From positions 1 through 48,060 of the forward strand of contig JAUWQO010000010.1 of the NCBI GenBank assembly GCA_030610995.1: 48,060 bases of DNA, written 5' to 3'. The translations under genes and the position numbers were made by a program. Of the stretch, positions 40,033 to 48,060 are shown piece by piece. The notes under the pieces are model-generated. The model was not told where the DNA came from. It did no database searches and saw only the letters and a program-made list of their open reading frames with translations. Position 1 is the stretch's first letter, and each line of letters starts with the position of its first letter. Source of the stretch: Desulfobacterales bacterium (GTDB lineage Bacteria > Desulfobacterota > Desulfobacteria > Desulfobacterales > ETH-SRB1).

Positions 40033-41679
40033 TCAATTTGCAGATGCCAGCAAGCTCAGATAATATTTTATAAGTGGAATCTGTTCCATGTATTCGGAAT
40101 CCGGCCCTGTTTTAAGAATTGCCTCTACGAGGCGTTCAGATATTTGTTTTGCTGTTTCGATTTCTCCGTAATCTGTTAATTTGCGGAAAAAATAATCATA
40201 AACAGATGCCTGGGCCGAAATATTGCTGTTGAAAAATCCGGTCTCAGCTTTATCCCAGTCCTTTTGATCAATTAAATATCTTATTGCCAGGTCATGAAAC
40301 ATCAGCCCGTCATAATTGTTTTTATAATCTATTGAAAATGGCAAAATATCGTCAATATATGCTTTGAGTTTTAACGGACTTTCAGGGCAGCAATAATAAT
40401 ACGGCTCAAGGTACCCTTCCGATTTTCTTCCGTATAGATGACGGCTGTTTTCCTGTTTGTCAACAAAACGACAAAGAGGTGTGTTCTGGTAAATTCTGCC
40501 GCCTATTGTATATTCATATCGCCTTAAAAGATCCGGCGAAAACTTTAGCATCTGTTCAATGGTATGATCAATTGTTTCATAAGTTTCTCCGGGAAGACCG
40601 AAAACAAGATTTACCGTGCAATCAAGGCCGAATTGACGGCATAATTCAAGGGTTTGGATTATATCATTTTGGCGGTATGATGTTCGATTTATCTTCAAAA
40701 CACTGTCTGCAAAGCTGTCACAGGTAAGCACAACGGAAAAGCCGGCCTGGGCCAAAAGCTCTGATAGTTCATTATCAAAGGGTCTGGGCAAAAATTGAGA
40801 AGAAAATCGAAAATGTTCATGTAACCCGGATTTGATTATTTTTCTGATTAGAATAGAGCAATGTTTCAGGTCGGGTATATTAAACTCCGTGTCTGTAAAA
40901 AAAATATTTTTAATTCCATCATACTTTTCGGCGATACTTTTTAGTTCATAAATAACATCATCATGATCCCTGAAAATAAAGCTTCTGCCTTCAATGATGG
41001 GCTCAACACAGTAAGAGCAGTTCTGATTGCATCCCCGTTTCACCTGTATCGGCAGGCCTGCAGTTTCATAAGCATAATTGAATTTACTTTCCCTTTCAAT
41101 AATTCTTCCAGCTTTCCTGAAGGCGTACGGCTGTTTCTGATTTATCTTATAACTATCCCTGTATTGAAATATCATGTTGGGGATTTTGGATATTTTGTCG
41201 TCATCAGGAAATGCTTCAAGAAATTGACGCACAGCCTCTTCACCTTCTCCGACAACGCCGTATCGAATCCCCAGCATTTTCAGGATTGCCGCAGGAGATA
41301 TTGTAAAAGCGCCCCCTCCGGCGATTAGAGGCACCCCGGGTTTTTGCTTTTTTATAATATCAACTATCTGTTTTACATCCGGTAAAAAATAAAAAGTCCT
41401 GTATCCGGCGCCCTCATGATTTCCATACTTTTCGCAGGCCATGCAAGTGTCTATGTTCCGGAGTCCGAGCCCTATCAGGTCGGGATTTTCGCGTTCTAAA
41501 ATCCTGATCAAATTAGTTTCAGGATCAGTTTCAGGAAGAAAAGGGAAGTCAATGGTTACATCATAAGAATGCCGGCGAAGATAATCGGCAACAATGTCCA
41601 ACCCAAACGGGTATATCTGTTTTACAAGATAGTATTTGTCGGTATATAAAAGCAAAACTTTTTTAGGTTTGGACCGCAT
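40033..41679 (-). CDS. B12-binding radical SAM protein
   Basis: The 548-residue protein has an N-terminal cobalamin-binding-like domain (LLLYTDKYYLVKQIYPFGLD; IAGGGAFTISPAAIL; GVVGEGEEAVRQFL). The radical SAM core has the CX3CX2C cluster in QVKRGCNQNCSYCVEP and FFTDTEFNIPD. VNLVFGLPGETYETID is typical of this family. The last 100 residues are helical. It probably performs a methylation or ring-type rearrangement; the substrate is unknown. It lies 30 bp upstream of mobB and 44 bp downstream of a KamA-family gene, on the same strand. Confidence 0.87.
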   Translation of the reverse strand: MRSKPKKVLLLYTDKYYLVKQIYPFGLDIVADYLRRHSYDVTIDFPFLPETDPETNLIRILERENPDLIGLGLRNIDTCMACEKYGNHEGAGYRTFYFLPDVKQIVDIIKKQKPGVPLIAGGGAFTISPAAILKMLGIRYGVVGEGEEAVRQFLEAFPDDDKISKIPNMIFQYRDSYKINQKQPYAFRKAGRIIERESKFNYAYETAGLPIQVKRGCNQNCSYCVEPIIEGRSFIFRDHDDVIYELKSIAEKYDGIKNIFFTDTEFNIPDLKHCSILIRKIIKSGLHEHFRFSSQFLPRPFDNELSELLAQAGFSVVLTCDSFADSVLKINRTSYRQNDIIQTLELCRQFGLDCTVNLVFGLPGETYETIDHTIEQMLKFSPDLLRRYEYTIGGRIYQNTPLCRFVDKQENSRHLYGRKSEGYLEPYYYCCPESPLKLKAYIDDILPFSIDYKNNYDGLMFHDLAIRYLIDQKDWDKAETGFFNSNISAQASVYDYFFRKLTDYGEIETAKQISERLVEAILKTGPDSEYMEQIPLIKYYLSLLASAN

Positions 41680-41723
41680 TTTTCAAAGGGCTAAAGTATT
41701 ACGATTTTTCTATTTAATTACCT

Positions 41724-42797
41724 TTAATCAGGAATATTGGGTATAGTGGTGAATTGCCCCTTATAATTTTTCAGCCTGTATTCTTTGTCCGATTTTTCAA
41801 TAATGTAATAGTCTGGCATGAGCGGGATTTTGCCTATATTGGTGGCAATGACATACATGGGCTGGGCAAGACCGGTCGTATGGCCTCGGATTGCGTCTCT
41901 GATAAGCTCTGCGCCCTTTTCAACCGGTGTGCGGAAATGATCGATCCCCGGCGCCGGTTCACAATAAAAGACATAATAAGGCCGGATGCGGATTGTCAGG
42001 AGCTTTTGATGGAGCTTTCTGAATGTTTCAACATCATCATTGATACCTTTTAAAAGGACCGCCTGATTTCCGACATTGACGCCACAGGAAAGGAGATCAT
42101 AGACAGCTCTGGCAGTCTTTTCGGTAATTTCCTGAGGATGATTGCACTGGGTGTTTATCCAGATGGGGACCCGGTGAAAGCCGCCAAGCGTCTTCTTGAG
42201 GCCGGTAGTGATGCGATGTGGCAGCACAATCGGCGTGCGGGTTCCAAATCGTATCATTTCAATATGGGGAATTTCCCTGAGTTTATTAATAAGATATTCT
42301 ATCTTGTCATCTGAAAAGAGAAAAGGATCGCCGCCGGTTATCAGAACATCCCGAATCTCTTTGTGCTTTCTGATCCATTGAAGACCCTCTTCAACATCAA
42401 AACGCAGCTTAAGATCACGATCAACAACAATTTCCTTGCGAAAGCAATGACGACAATAGTTTGCGCAGGTATCCGTCACAGTAAATGCAATGCGGTCATA
42501 ATACTGTCTGGCAATACTGTCAGGCCTGACCTCATCGGTTTTCCTGTTTTCTTTCCAGATCAGATAGCCGGGCATACCATAGCGATTTTTCTTTTCTTGC
42601 ATAGATGGAATCACCTGCTTACGTATCGGACAATTGGGATCATCCGGTTTCATCAGGGAAGCAAAGTATGGAGTGGTTCCCCATTTTGTATTTAGAGTTG
42701 TTATGGCCTCTTCCTCTTCCGGACTTACATTGATAAATTCTTTTAATCTATCGAGAGTATTAACGCTGTTTTGCAGTTGTTCTACCCATTCTTCCAT
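41724..42797 (-). CDS. KamA-family radical SAM aminomutase
   Basis: The 357-residue protein has the radical SAM cluster in VTDTCANYCRHCFRKE (CX3CX2C), LITGGDPFLFSDDKIEYLI, RFGTRTPIVLPHRIT, INTQCNHPQEITEKTARA and NQAVLLKGINDD. These are shared by lysine 2,3-aminomutase, glutamate 2,3-aminomutase and EpmB. It is shorter than the clostridial lysine enzyme (about 416) and lacks its C-terminal extension. The absence of EF-P or epmA genes nearby leaves the substrate open. AAGGAT precedes the ATG by 5 nt. Confidence 0.9.
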   Translation of the reverse strand: MEEWVEQLQNSVNTLDRLKEFINVSPEEEEAITTLNTKWGTTPYFASLMKPDDPNCPIRKQVIPSMQEKKNRYGMPGYLIWKENRKTDEVRPDSIARQYYDRIAFTVTDTCANYCRHCFRKEIVVDRDLKLRFDVEEGLQWIRKHKEIRDVLITGGDPFLFSDDKIEYLINKLREIPHIEMIRFGTRTPIVLPHRITTGLKKTLGGFHRVPIWINTQCNHPQEITEKTARAVYDLLSCGVNVGNQAVLLKGINDDVETFRKLHQKLLTIRIRPYYVFYCEPAPGIDHFRTPVEKGAELIRDAIRGHTTGLAQPMYVIATNIGKIPLMPDYYIIEKSDKEYRLKNYKGQFTTIPNIPD

Positions 42798-42862
42798 GAA
42801 TTATCCTTTTACGATTCAATAAAACTATTGAAACCTTTAAATTTTACCATAAATAATCTAAA

Positions 42863-42937
42863 TGGTCATTCTCGTGAAAACGGGAATCCAGGATTTTTAA
42901 GTCGTTATGGATTCCGGCTTTCGCCGGAATGACCAAA
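42863..42937. repeat. GTCATTCTCGTGAAAACGGG palindromic repeat
   Basis: The left half (GGTCATTCTCGTGAAAACGG) and right half (CCGGCTTTCGCCGGAATGAC) face each other, a member of the common GTCATTCC-GGAATGAC family. The 282-bp kamA-glnA gap is filled by this, a GGGCGTTTTGCAAAAGTC word (about 42940), a CACCACGGAGCACACAGAG word (42983-43012) and an F2 array. Confidence 0.85.
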
Positions 42938-43017
42938 AGTGGGCGTTTTGCAAAAGTCTCCTATTGCAATATGTATTATTTTTCACCACGGAGCACACAG
43001 AGATTACAGAGAAAGCC

Positions 43018-43077
43018 CTTCGACCACTCGACCACTCGACCACTCGACCACTCAACCACTCGACCACTCAACTACTG
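43018..43077. repeat. F2 array, ACCACTCG words
   Basis: About seven tandem ACCACTCG units run right up to the glnA stop codon at 43080. Unlike other copies, no facing arm is visible. Confidence 0.8.
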
Positions 43078-43079
43078 CC

Positions 43080-44390
43080 TTAGATGCTCAGATACTTTTC
43101 GAGCTCTCTATGGGTAACATGTACTCTATGGTCTTCCCAGTCATCTATCTTTAGAGACATATAGTTATGGTAAATCCGCTCGCCAAGCAGGTTTTTTAAA
43201 AATTTGCTTTTTTCGGCCTCAACCAGAGCTTCAAACAAGCTTTTTGGCAGGAATCGCTTGTCAGATACGCGGGCATGAAAATGTTTATCATATGTACTTC
43301 GGATATCCGGATGGCCGCATTGCAGCTCTTCTTCTATGCCTTTAAGCCCCATGGCAATAAAGGCCGCAAACTGCAAATATACATTGCCGGCCGGGTCGGG
43401 ATTCCTCAGCTCAATTCTCGTGTTTTCCGGTTTGCCGGCATACGGCACCCTGACCATTGAGCTTCTATTCCTAAAGCCCCAGCCTTTGATAATAGGAGCC
43501 TCTTTTTCCATCACATACCCCTTGTATGAATTGAAATTTGAGGCCATGATAATTGATGTTTCCCTCGCATATTTCAGAATTCCGCCGATAAAATGTTTGG
43601 TAATAGCGCTGAGATTATGATCAACTCCCTCTTCATAAAAGAGATTCCTTCCATCCTGATCCTGCATGGAAAGGTGAATGTGAAAGGCATTTCTATTATA
43701 TCCGTCAAAGGGCTTGGGCATGAAAGTCGCATAATAGCCAAACTCTGCGGCAGCTTTCTGCGTAACATAATTAAACAGCACTGTCCTGTCAGCTCCTCTC
43801 AAGGGATCTATGGGCTCCAGGTTGATTTCATGCTGGGAAGGGGTTACTTCATGGTGGGCTTTTTCAAATTTTATCCCGCACTCTTTAAGTATTTTGATAA
43901 TTCTGTTTCTTACGAGTTCACCCCTGTCGTGGGGTGTGGATTGAAAATAACCGGCATCGTCGGAATGTTTCTTTTCACCAAATTCATCGCCGGTCAGCAA
44001 AAAGAACTCATGCTCAGGCCCAACCATAAAGCTGTATCCATGCTCCGATTCCGCTCTGTTTAAAACTTTTTCCAGCACAGCTCTGGGATCAGCCTTAGCC
44101 CGCATTCCCCATTCATTATAGATATGGCCAATAAAGAAACCGAGCGTTTCATCAGAAAATTTTACAACACGAAAACTCTCCGGATCAGGCAACAGAAGCC
44201 GGTCGCTGTTTTCAACAGTGGCATATCCGGCGATAGAGCTTCCATCAAAACCGATCCCATTTTTAATCAGCATCTCGATATTTTCCGGATTTACCGGCAG
44301 GCTCATGATCCTGCCGTTAAGATCGGTAAATACAATCTTTGTGGATTCCATATCCTTTAGTTTTTCTTTAATCTCTTTAATATCGGCCAT
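43080..44390 (-). CDS. glnA: Glutamine synthetase type I
   Basis: GlnA makes glutamine from glutamate, ammonia and ATP in a dodecamer. The ATG at 44390 with AAAGG upstream gives 436 residues beginning MADIKEIKEKLKDMESTK; a longer frame to 44474 adds unrelated sequence. Visible motifs are FDGSSIAGYATVENSD, MVGPEHEFFLL, NRNAFHIHLSMQ (metal and glutamate site) and RIELRNPDPAGNVYLQFAAF. The length and absence of a visible adenylylation tyrosine loop suggest the short, unadenylylated form (GSI-alpha-like), controlled by feedback rather than covalent modification; this is inference. Confidence 0.95.
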   Translation of the reverse strand: MADIKEIKEKLKDMESTKIVFTDLNGRIMSLPVNPENIEMLIKNGIGFDGSSIAGYATVENSDRLLLPDPESFRVVKFSDETLGFFIGHIYNEWGMRAKADPRAVLEKVLNRAESEHGYSFMVGPEHEFFLLTGDEFGEKKHSDDAGYFQSTPHDRGELVRNRIIKILKECGIKFEKAHHEVTPSQHEINLEPIDPLRGADRTVLFNYVTQKAAAEFGYYATFMPKPFDGYNRNAFHIHLSMQDQDGRNLFYEEGVDHNLSAITKHFIGGILKYARETSIIMASNFNSYKGYVMEKEAPIIKGWGFRNRSSMVRVPYAGKPENTRIELRNPDPAGNVYLQFAAFIAMGLKGIEEELQCGHPDIRSTYDKHFHARVSDKRFLPKSLFEALVEAEKSKFLKNLLGERIYHNYMSLKIDDWEDHRVHVTHRELEKYLSI

Positions 44391-44591
44391 GATTTTAACC
44401 TTTCTAATTTTCAGGTTATTTATCGCCAAAGCACAATAAATATTGATAGATATTGACTGTAAGCGCAATATCAAGTGTAATTATAAAATGCAATATTATT
44501 TCTTGGCCTGAAAAGTAGCGCCGAAAAAATATGCCAAAAAAATATGATGGATTTTTCTGTGCTTATCAAATATGTTGACAGACATAAAGGA

Positions 44592-44678
44592 GCGTTGAAA
44601 TTGGAAATTGGAAATTTGGCCTTCATGCTTTTGTATTGTTCTTTCCAATTTCCAATTTCAAGCCATGAACGGCTATAA
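44592..44678. repeat. Inverted F4 repeat with GAAATTG heptamers
   Basis: GCGTTGAAATTGGAAATTGG and GGCCTTCATGC face TTTCCAATTTCCAATTTC and the GAACGGC word, the reverse of the copies at 3721 and 11050. It is part of the 368-bp divergent glnA-polA spacer, the rest of which shows no gene. A weak promoter-like pair, TTGACC at about 44688 and ATAAAA 17 bp on, precedes polA. Confidence 0.75.
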
Positions 44679-44758
44679 ATTTATTTTGACCCTTACCGGC
44701 TTTAATAAATAAAAAGGCTGCGAAACTTGAATTAATTTTATCCTGCGAAGTAACCGAC

Positions 44759-47440
44759 ATGAATAAAGAAAAGACATTATACCTGATAGACGGGAGCGCG
44801 TATATTTATCGCGCTTATCATGCAATTCGGAGCCTTACAAACTCGAAAGGTTTGCCCACAAATGCTGCTTTCGGATTTACCAGGACCCTTTTAAAGCTTA
44901 TCGAAGAACGAGCCCCTGAATATCTGGCAATGTTTTTTGACGCAAAGGGGCCGACTTTCAGGCATAAGATATATAAAGAATACAAGGCTAACCGTCCCCC
45001 CATGCCGGATGACCTGTCGGTTCAGATCCCATATATAAAGGATATAACAAATGGATTTAATATGCCGGTTATCGAGATGTCCGGATATGAAGCAGACGAT
45101 CTCATCGGCACCCTTTCAACAGTTGCCGAGAAAGCCGGATTTCATGTGATCATGGTTACAGGGGACAAGGATTTCATGCAGCTTGTGACAGATAAAATCA
45201 CTATCTGGGATCCCATGAAGGATAAGATAATAGATGCGGAGGCTATACAGAAAACCTTTGGGATGAAACCTTTGCAGATAATTGATGTAATGGGTTTGAC
45301 CGGCGATACAGCGGATAACATTCCGGGCGTGCCGGGTGTCGGCCCCAAAACCGCTATTGATCTGATTAAAACATATCAAAGCATGGAGCTTTTATATGAA
45401 CGGATTGATACTGTAAAAAAGAAAAAGCTGCATGAAAATCTTGTCAAATACAAAGACCAGGCCTTTTTGAGCAGAGAGCTTGTCACAATTAATACAAGCC
45501 TGCCTTTATCATTTAACCCGGAAGAGTTTAAATCCAAAACTCCTGATAATAATATTCTTTCCAGGCTGTTTAAAGACCTTGAATTCAGGCAGTTGCAGCA
45601 GGCCTTTCCTCGGAAGAGCGATCTTTCCAAGAAAAATTACAAGACAGTTTTCAGCATTGACGAGATTTACGATCTTATCAATAATCTTGAGAGGGCAGGG
45701 CTGTTTGCCCTGGATACAGAGACCACTTCTGTAAATGCCATGCAGGCCGGGCTTGTGGGGTTGTCATTCTCAAGTAAGCCTGATGAAGCATTTTACATCC
45801 CATGCGGCCATGATTATCCGGGCGTCCCGGAGCAGCCGAATATTGCAGATGTTTTAAACTTACTGAAACCTGTCCTTGAAAACCCGGATATAAAGAAGAT
45901 CGGCCAGAATATTAAATATGACTGGATAATTCTTGCGCGTCATGGGATTAATCTTTCAGGCGTTGTATTTGATACAATGCTTGCCTCATATCTTCTCAAT
46001 CCTTCAAAGCGCGTACATAATCTCGACCAGATAGCTCTTGATTTTCTTGATCACAGAACAATTACATATAAAGAGGTTACAGGCGGCAAAGGCAAAAAAG
46101 GCTCATGCTTTTCCCATGTCCTGATAGAAAAGGCAATGCCCTATGCATGCGAAGATGCCGATATTACATTTATGGTTTACGATGTATTGAAGCCGATGCT
46201 CAAAAAAGCGCGCCTTGAAGAGCTTTTTGAAAAGGTAGAGATGCCTCTTGTGTCTGTTTTGATGAAGATGGAAATGACAGGCATATGTGTAGACAGAGAA
46301 AAGCTTAGCTTACTTTCAAAATTGTTTGAGCATCAGCTTGAAGGGCTTGAAGGCAGAATTTTTGCCATTGCGGGAGAAGACTTTAATATAAACTCATCGC
46401 AGCAGCTTGGCCGGATACTTTTTGAAAAGCTCAAGCTGCCGGTGCAGAAAAAAACTAAAAAAAAGACAGGCTATTCAACAGATGTCGATGTGTTAACGAC
46501 CCTTGCCGAACAGCATGAACTTCCGGCCATTATTTTAAGATACCGCAGCCTGTCCAAGCTAAAATCAACATATACCGATGCTCTGCTTGAGCTTGTTCAT
46601 CCTGAAACAGGACGGATTCATACCTCCTTTAATCAGACCGTTACAGCCACAGGCCGTCTCAGCAGCTCAGATCCGAATCTTCAAAACATTCCTGTGCGTA
46701 CAGATGAAGGCAGGGAAATCCGCAAAGCATTCATCCCTAAAAAAGGATGGTCGATTCTTTCAGCCGATTACTCGCAGGTAGAGCTGCGCATTCTGGCACA
46801 TTATTCAAATGATCAAATACTGATAAAGGCTTTTCAGGATGACGAGGATATCCATACCCGCACGGCAGCCGAAGTGTTTCAGGTTTTTCCCTCTTTTATT
46901 ACTCCTGAGTTGAGGCAACAGGCAAAGGTTATAAATTTCGGCATTGTGTACGGAATGAGCTCTTACGGCCTTTCCAAAGAGCTTGGCATAAGCAGGAAGA
47001 TGGCAACAACCTATATAGAAAACTATTTTGCAAGGTACAAAGGGGTTAAAGAATTTATTGACCGGGCAATAAAAGATGCAAGACAAACAAAGAAAACATC
47101 CACTCTGCTCGGCCGCATCCGTCTTTTGCCCGATATCAACAGTTCTAACAAAAATGTTCGCGAATTTGCCGAGAGAACGGCGGTCAATACTCCCATTCAG
47201 GGGTCTGCCGCAGACCTTATAAAGGTGGCGATGATAAATGTTGATTTTGTATTAAGGGATAGAAACCTTAAGACTGCGATGCTTCTTTCCGTGCATGATG
47301 AAATCGTTTTTGAAGCGCCTCCTGATGAAATCGATTTGGTTCAGGAACTTGTCAAAAATATCATGGAAGGTGTCTGGGACCTCAAGGTGCCGTTAAAAGT
47401 AAACATCGCATCCGGCATTAACTGGGCGGAAGCGCACTGA
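44759..47440 (+). CDS. polA: DNA polymerase I
   Basis: PolA removes RNA primers and fills gaps in replication and repair. The 893-residue protein has all three domains. The 5'-3' exonuclease (about 1-290) has LYLIDGSAYIYRAYHAIRSL and PGVPGVGPKTAIDLI. The 3'-5' proofreading domain (about 300-490) has intact catalytic motifs FALDTETTS, IGQNIKYDW and YACEDADIT. The polymerase has TGRLSSSDPNLQNIPVR, LSADYSQVELRILAHYS, RQQAKVINFGIVYGMS and LLSVHDEIVFEAP. The ATG has only a weak ribosome site (GAAG). Confidence 0.97.
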   Translation: MNKEKTLYLIDGSAYIYRAYHAIRSLTNSKGLPTNAAFGFTRTLLKLIEERAPEYLAMFFDAKGPTFRHKIYKEYKANRPPMPDDLSVQIPYIKDITNGFNMPVIEMSGYEADDLIGTLSTVAEKAGFHVIMVTGDKDFMQLVTDKITIWDPMKDKIIDAEAIQKTFGMKPLQIIDVMGLTGDTADNIPGVPGVGPKTAIDLIKTYQSMELLYERIDTVKKKKLHENLVKYKDQAFLSRELVTINTSLPLSFNPEEFKSKTPDNNILSRLFKDLEFRQLQQAFPRKSDLSKKNYKTVFSIDEIYDLINNLERAGLFALDTETTSVNAMQAGLVGLSFSSKPDEAFYIPCGHDYPGVPEQPNIADVLNLLKPVLENPDIKKIGQNIKYDWIILARHGINLSGVVFDTMLASYLLNPSKRVHNLDQIALDFLDHRTITYKEVTGGKGKKGSCFSHVLIEKAMPYACEDADITFMVYDVLKPMLKKARLEELFEKVEMPLVSVLMKMEMTGICVDREKLSLLSKLFEHQLEGLEGRIFAIAGEDFNINSSQQLGRILFEKLKLPVQKKTKKKTGYSTDVDVLTTLAEQHELPAIILRYRSLSKLKSTYTDALLELVHPETGRIHTSFNQTVTATGRLSSSDPNLQNIPVRTDEGREIRKAFIPKKGWSILSADYSQVELRILAHYSNDQILIKAFQDDEDIHTRTAAEVFQVFPSFITPELRQQAKVINFGIVYGMSSYGLSKELGISRKMATTYIENYFARYKGVKEFIDRAIKDARQTKKTSTLLGRIRLLPDINSSNKNVREFAERTAVNTPIQGSAADLIKVAMINVDFVLRDRNLKTAMLLSVHDEIVFEAPPDEIDLVQELVKNIMEGVWDLKVPLKVNIASGINWAEAH

Positions 47441-47612
47441 GACCTTTGCAAAACGCCCCCTTTTGCTCAATTTTGGTCATTGCGAGGAGCAAGTGAGCCT
47501 TTAGCCGCGAGCGAAGCGTGGCGGGACGTGGCAATCTTGTGGATTGTCAATGTGTTATGAGATTGCTTCGCTTTGCTCGCAATGACAATACCGGGGTTAT
47601 GCAAAGGTCTTA
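47441..47612. repeat. Nested palindromic repeat after polA
   Basis: The outer ends GACCTTTGCAAAACGCCCC and TATGCAAAGGTCT face each other. The inner GTCATTGCGAGGAGC-type word faces CTTTGCTCGCAATGAC. The inner unit resembles the one at 6521-6617. 47613-47737 holds no recognisable gene. Confidence 0.8.
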
Positions 47613-47737
47613 GCCTTTCTGTGGCTTTATTGATTGTATATTGTTTTATAAAAGCAATATGTAATAATTTGACATTAATAGTTGTAAAATATTGTCTTAT
47701 GGTTCATATTGTTGTTAACTATACAGTCCAGAGTTCT

Positions 47738-47808
47738 GTCATTCCTGCGGAAGCAGGAATCCATAATTCCTTGATTTTCCTGGATTCCCGCTTTCGCGGG
47801 AATGACGA
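47738..47808. repeat. GTCATTCCTGCGGAAGCAGG palindromic repeat
   Basis: The left half GTCATTCCTGCGGAAGCAGG and right half CCCGCTTTCGCGGGAATGAC form a long imperfect palindrome about 85 bp before the next gene. Confidence 0.85.
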
Positions 47809-47892
47809 TTTAGACAATATGATATTTCGCTTCATGTGGTTAGGAAGAACTTTGGACTGTATTAATAAAAACAATAAAAATGGAGTATAATT

Positions 47893-48060
47893 ATGTCAAC
47901 AGCTGTTAAAATATCAGATGATCTTGTAATAAAAGCCAAAATTAAATCAAAAATATTTAAACGATCTATTGCCGGTCAAATTGAATATTGGGCAAGCATC
48001 GGTCAAATAATTGAAGAAAATCCAGATCTGCCATTGCCATTTATTCAAGAAATTCTCATT
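47893..48060 (+). CDS. ParD-like antitoxin, partial (runs off the window)
   Basis: The first 56 codons read STAVKISDDLVIKAKIKSKI, FKRSIAGQIEYWASIGQII and EENPDLPLPFIQEILI. This matches the ParD-like antitoxin family, a ribbon-helix-helix-type DNA-binding protein with the typical R-S-I-x2-Q-I-E-Y-W-A pattern. GGAG (47882-47885) lies 7 nt before the ATG. A toxin gene might lie beyond the window; none is seen upstream. TTGACA at 47669-47674 could be a -35 box, but no good -10 at normal spacing is seen. Confidence 0.8.
   Translation, partial: MSTAVKISDDLVIKAKIKSKIFKRSIAGQIEYWASIGQIIEENPDLPLPFIQEILI

Noticed and set aside
44391-44530. Sigma-54 promoter for glnA
   Set aside because: GG and GC words occur on the minus strand, but not with the required spacing of 10 bp between them.
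47613-47890. Frame of about 105 codons after polA
   Set aside because: It reads through the GTCATTCC palindrome, has no ribosome site and no family motif.

Overview
The window looks like a chromosomal segment of a Gram-negative, anaerobic Desulfobacterota (Deltaproteobacteria) relative, probably a sulfate-reducer-type bacterium. Reasons: moderate to low G+C; a lipid A supercluster in the bamA-skp-lpxD-fabZ-lpxA-lpxI-Gfo/Idh-lpxB order with LpxI instead of LpxH; a BamA with an extra N-terminal domain; a KamA-type radical SAM protein; a candidate selenocysteine codon; and intergenic spacers packed with short palindromic word repeats. The placement is inferred from gene content only; no rRNA or tRNA gene was seen.

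Region 1 (1-23031, all + strand) builds and exports the lipid A-Kdo-heptose part of LPS. BamA and Skp serve outer-membrane protein assembly. LpxD, FabZ, LpxA, LpxI, LpxB, LpxK and two late acyltransferases (DUF374/LpxJ-like and LpxL-like) make lipid A. WaaA adds Kdo and WaaF/WaaC add heptoses. MsbA flips the product and LptF/LptG pull it from the inner membrane. An archaeal-type P-loop ATPase gene sits exactly at the waaF/waaC junction between 13-bp direct repeats, so it looks inserted.

Region 2 (23111-34825) is the strain-variable core/O-antigen block: an orphan HigA antitoxin, GT2, GT61, GT10 and GT4 glycosyltransferases, a WaaL/Wzy-type ligase or polymerase, a methyltransferase on the opposite strand, a DUF6492 protein, a WaaE-like GT2, and remnants of a transposase and of another GT2.

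Region 3 (35078-38722, - strand) is a hotspot of small modules: a higBA operon, a duplicated galE 3' end, a RelE/XRE toxin-antitoxin pair, intact galE, a 53-codon ORF with an in-frame UGA that may be a selenoprotein, and an internally deleted GxxExxY gene between inverted repeats.

Region 4 (38675-44390, - strand) is metabolic: an HD phosphohydrolase, MobB, a B12-binding radical SAM protein, a KamA-family protein and type I glutamine synthetase. It is followed on the + strand by polA and the start of a ParD-like antitoxin running off the window.

The most unusual trait is the spacers. Almost every gap in Region 1 is 230-380 bp and is filled by palindromic arrays of 7-8 bp words (at least ten families). 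Some arrays enclose broken copies of S23/four-helix-bundle or GxxExxY genes. Several arrays run into coding sequence and supply the C-terminal tails of MsbA, LpxK, WaaC and the HD protein.
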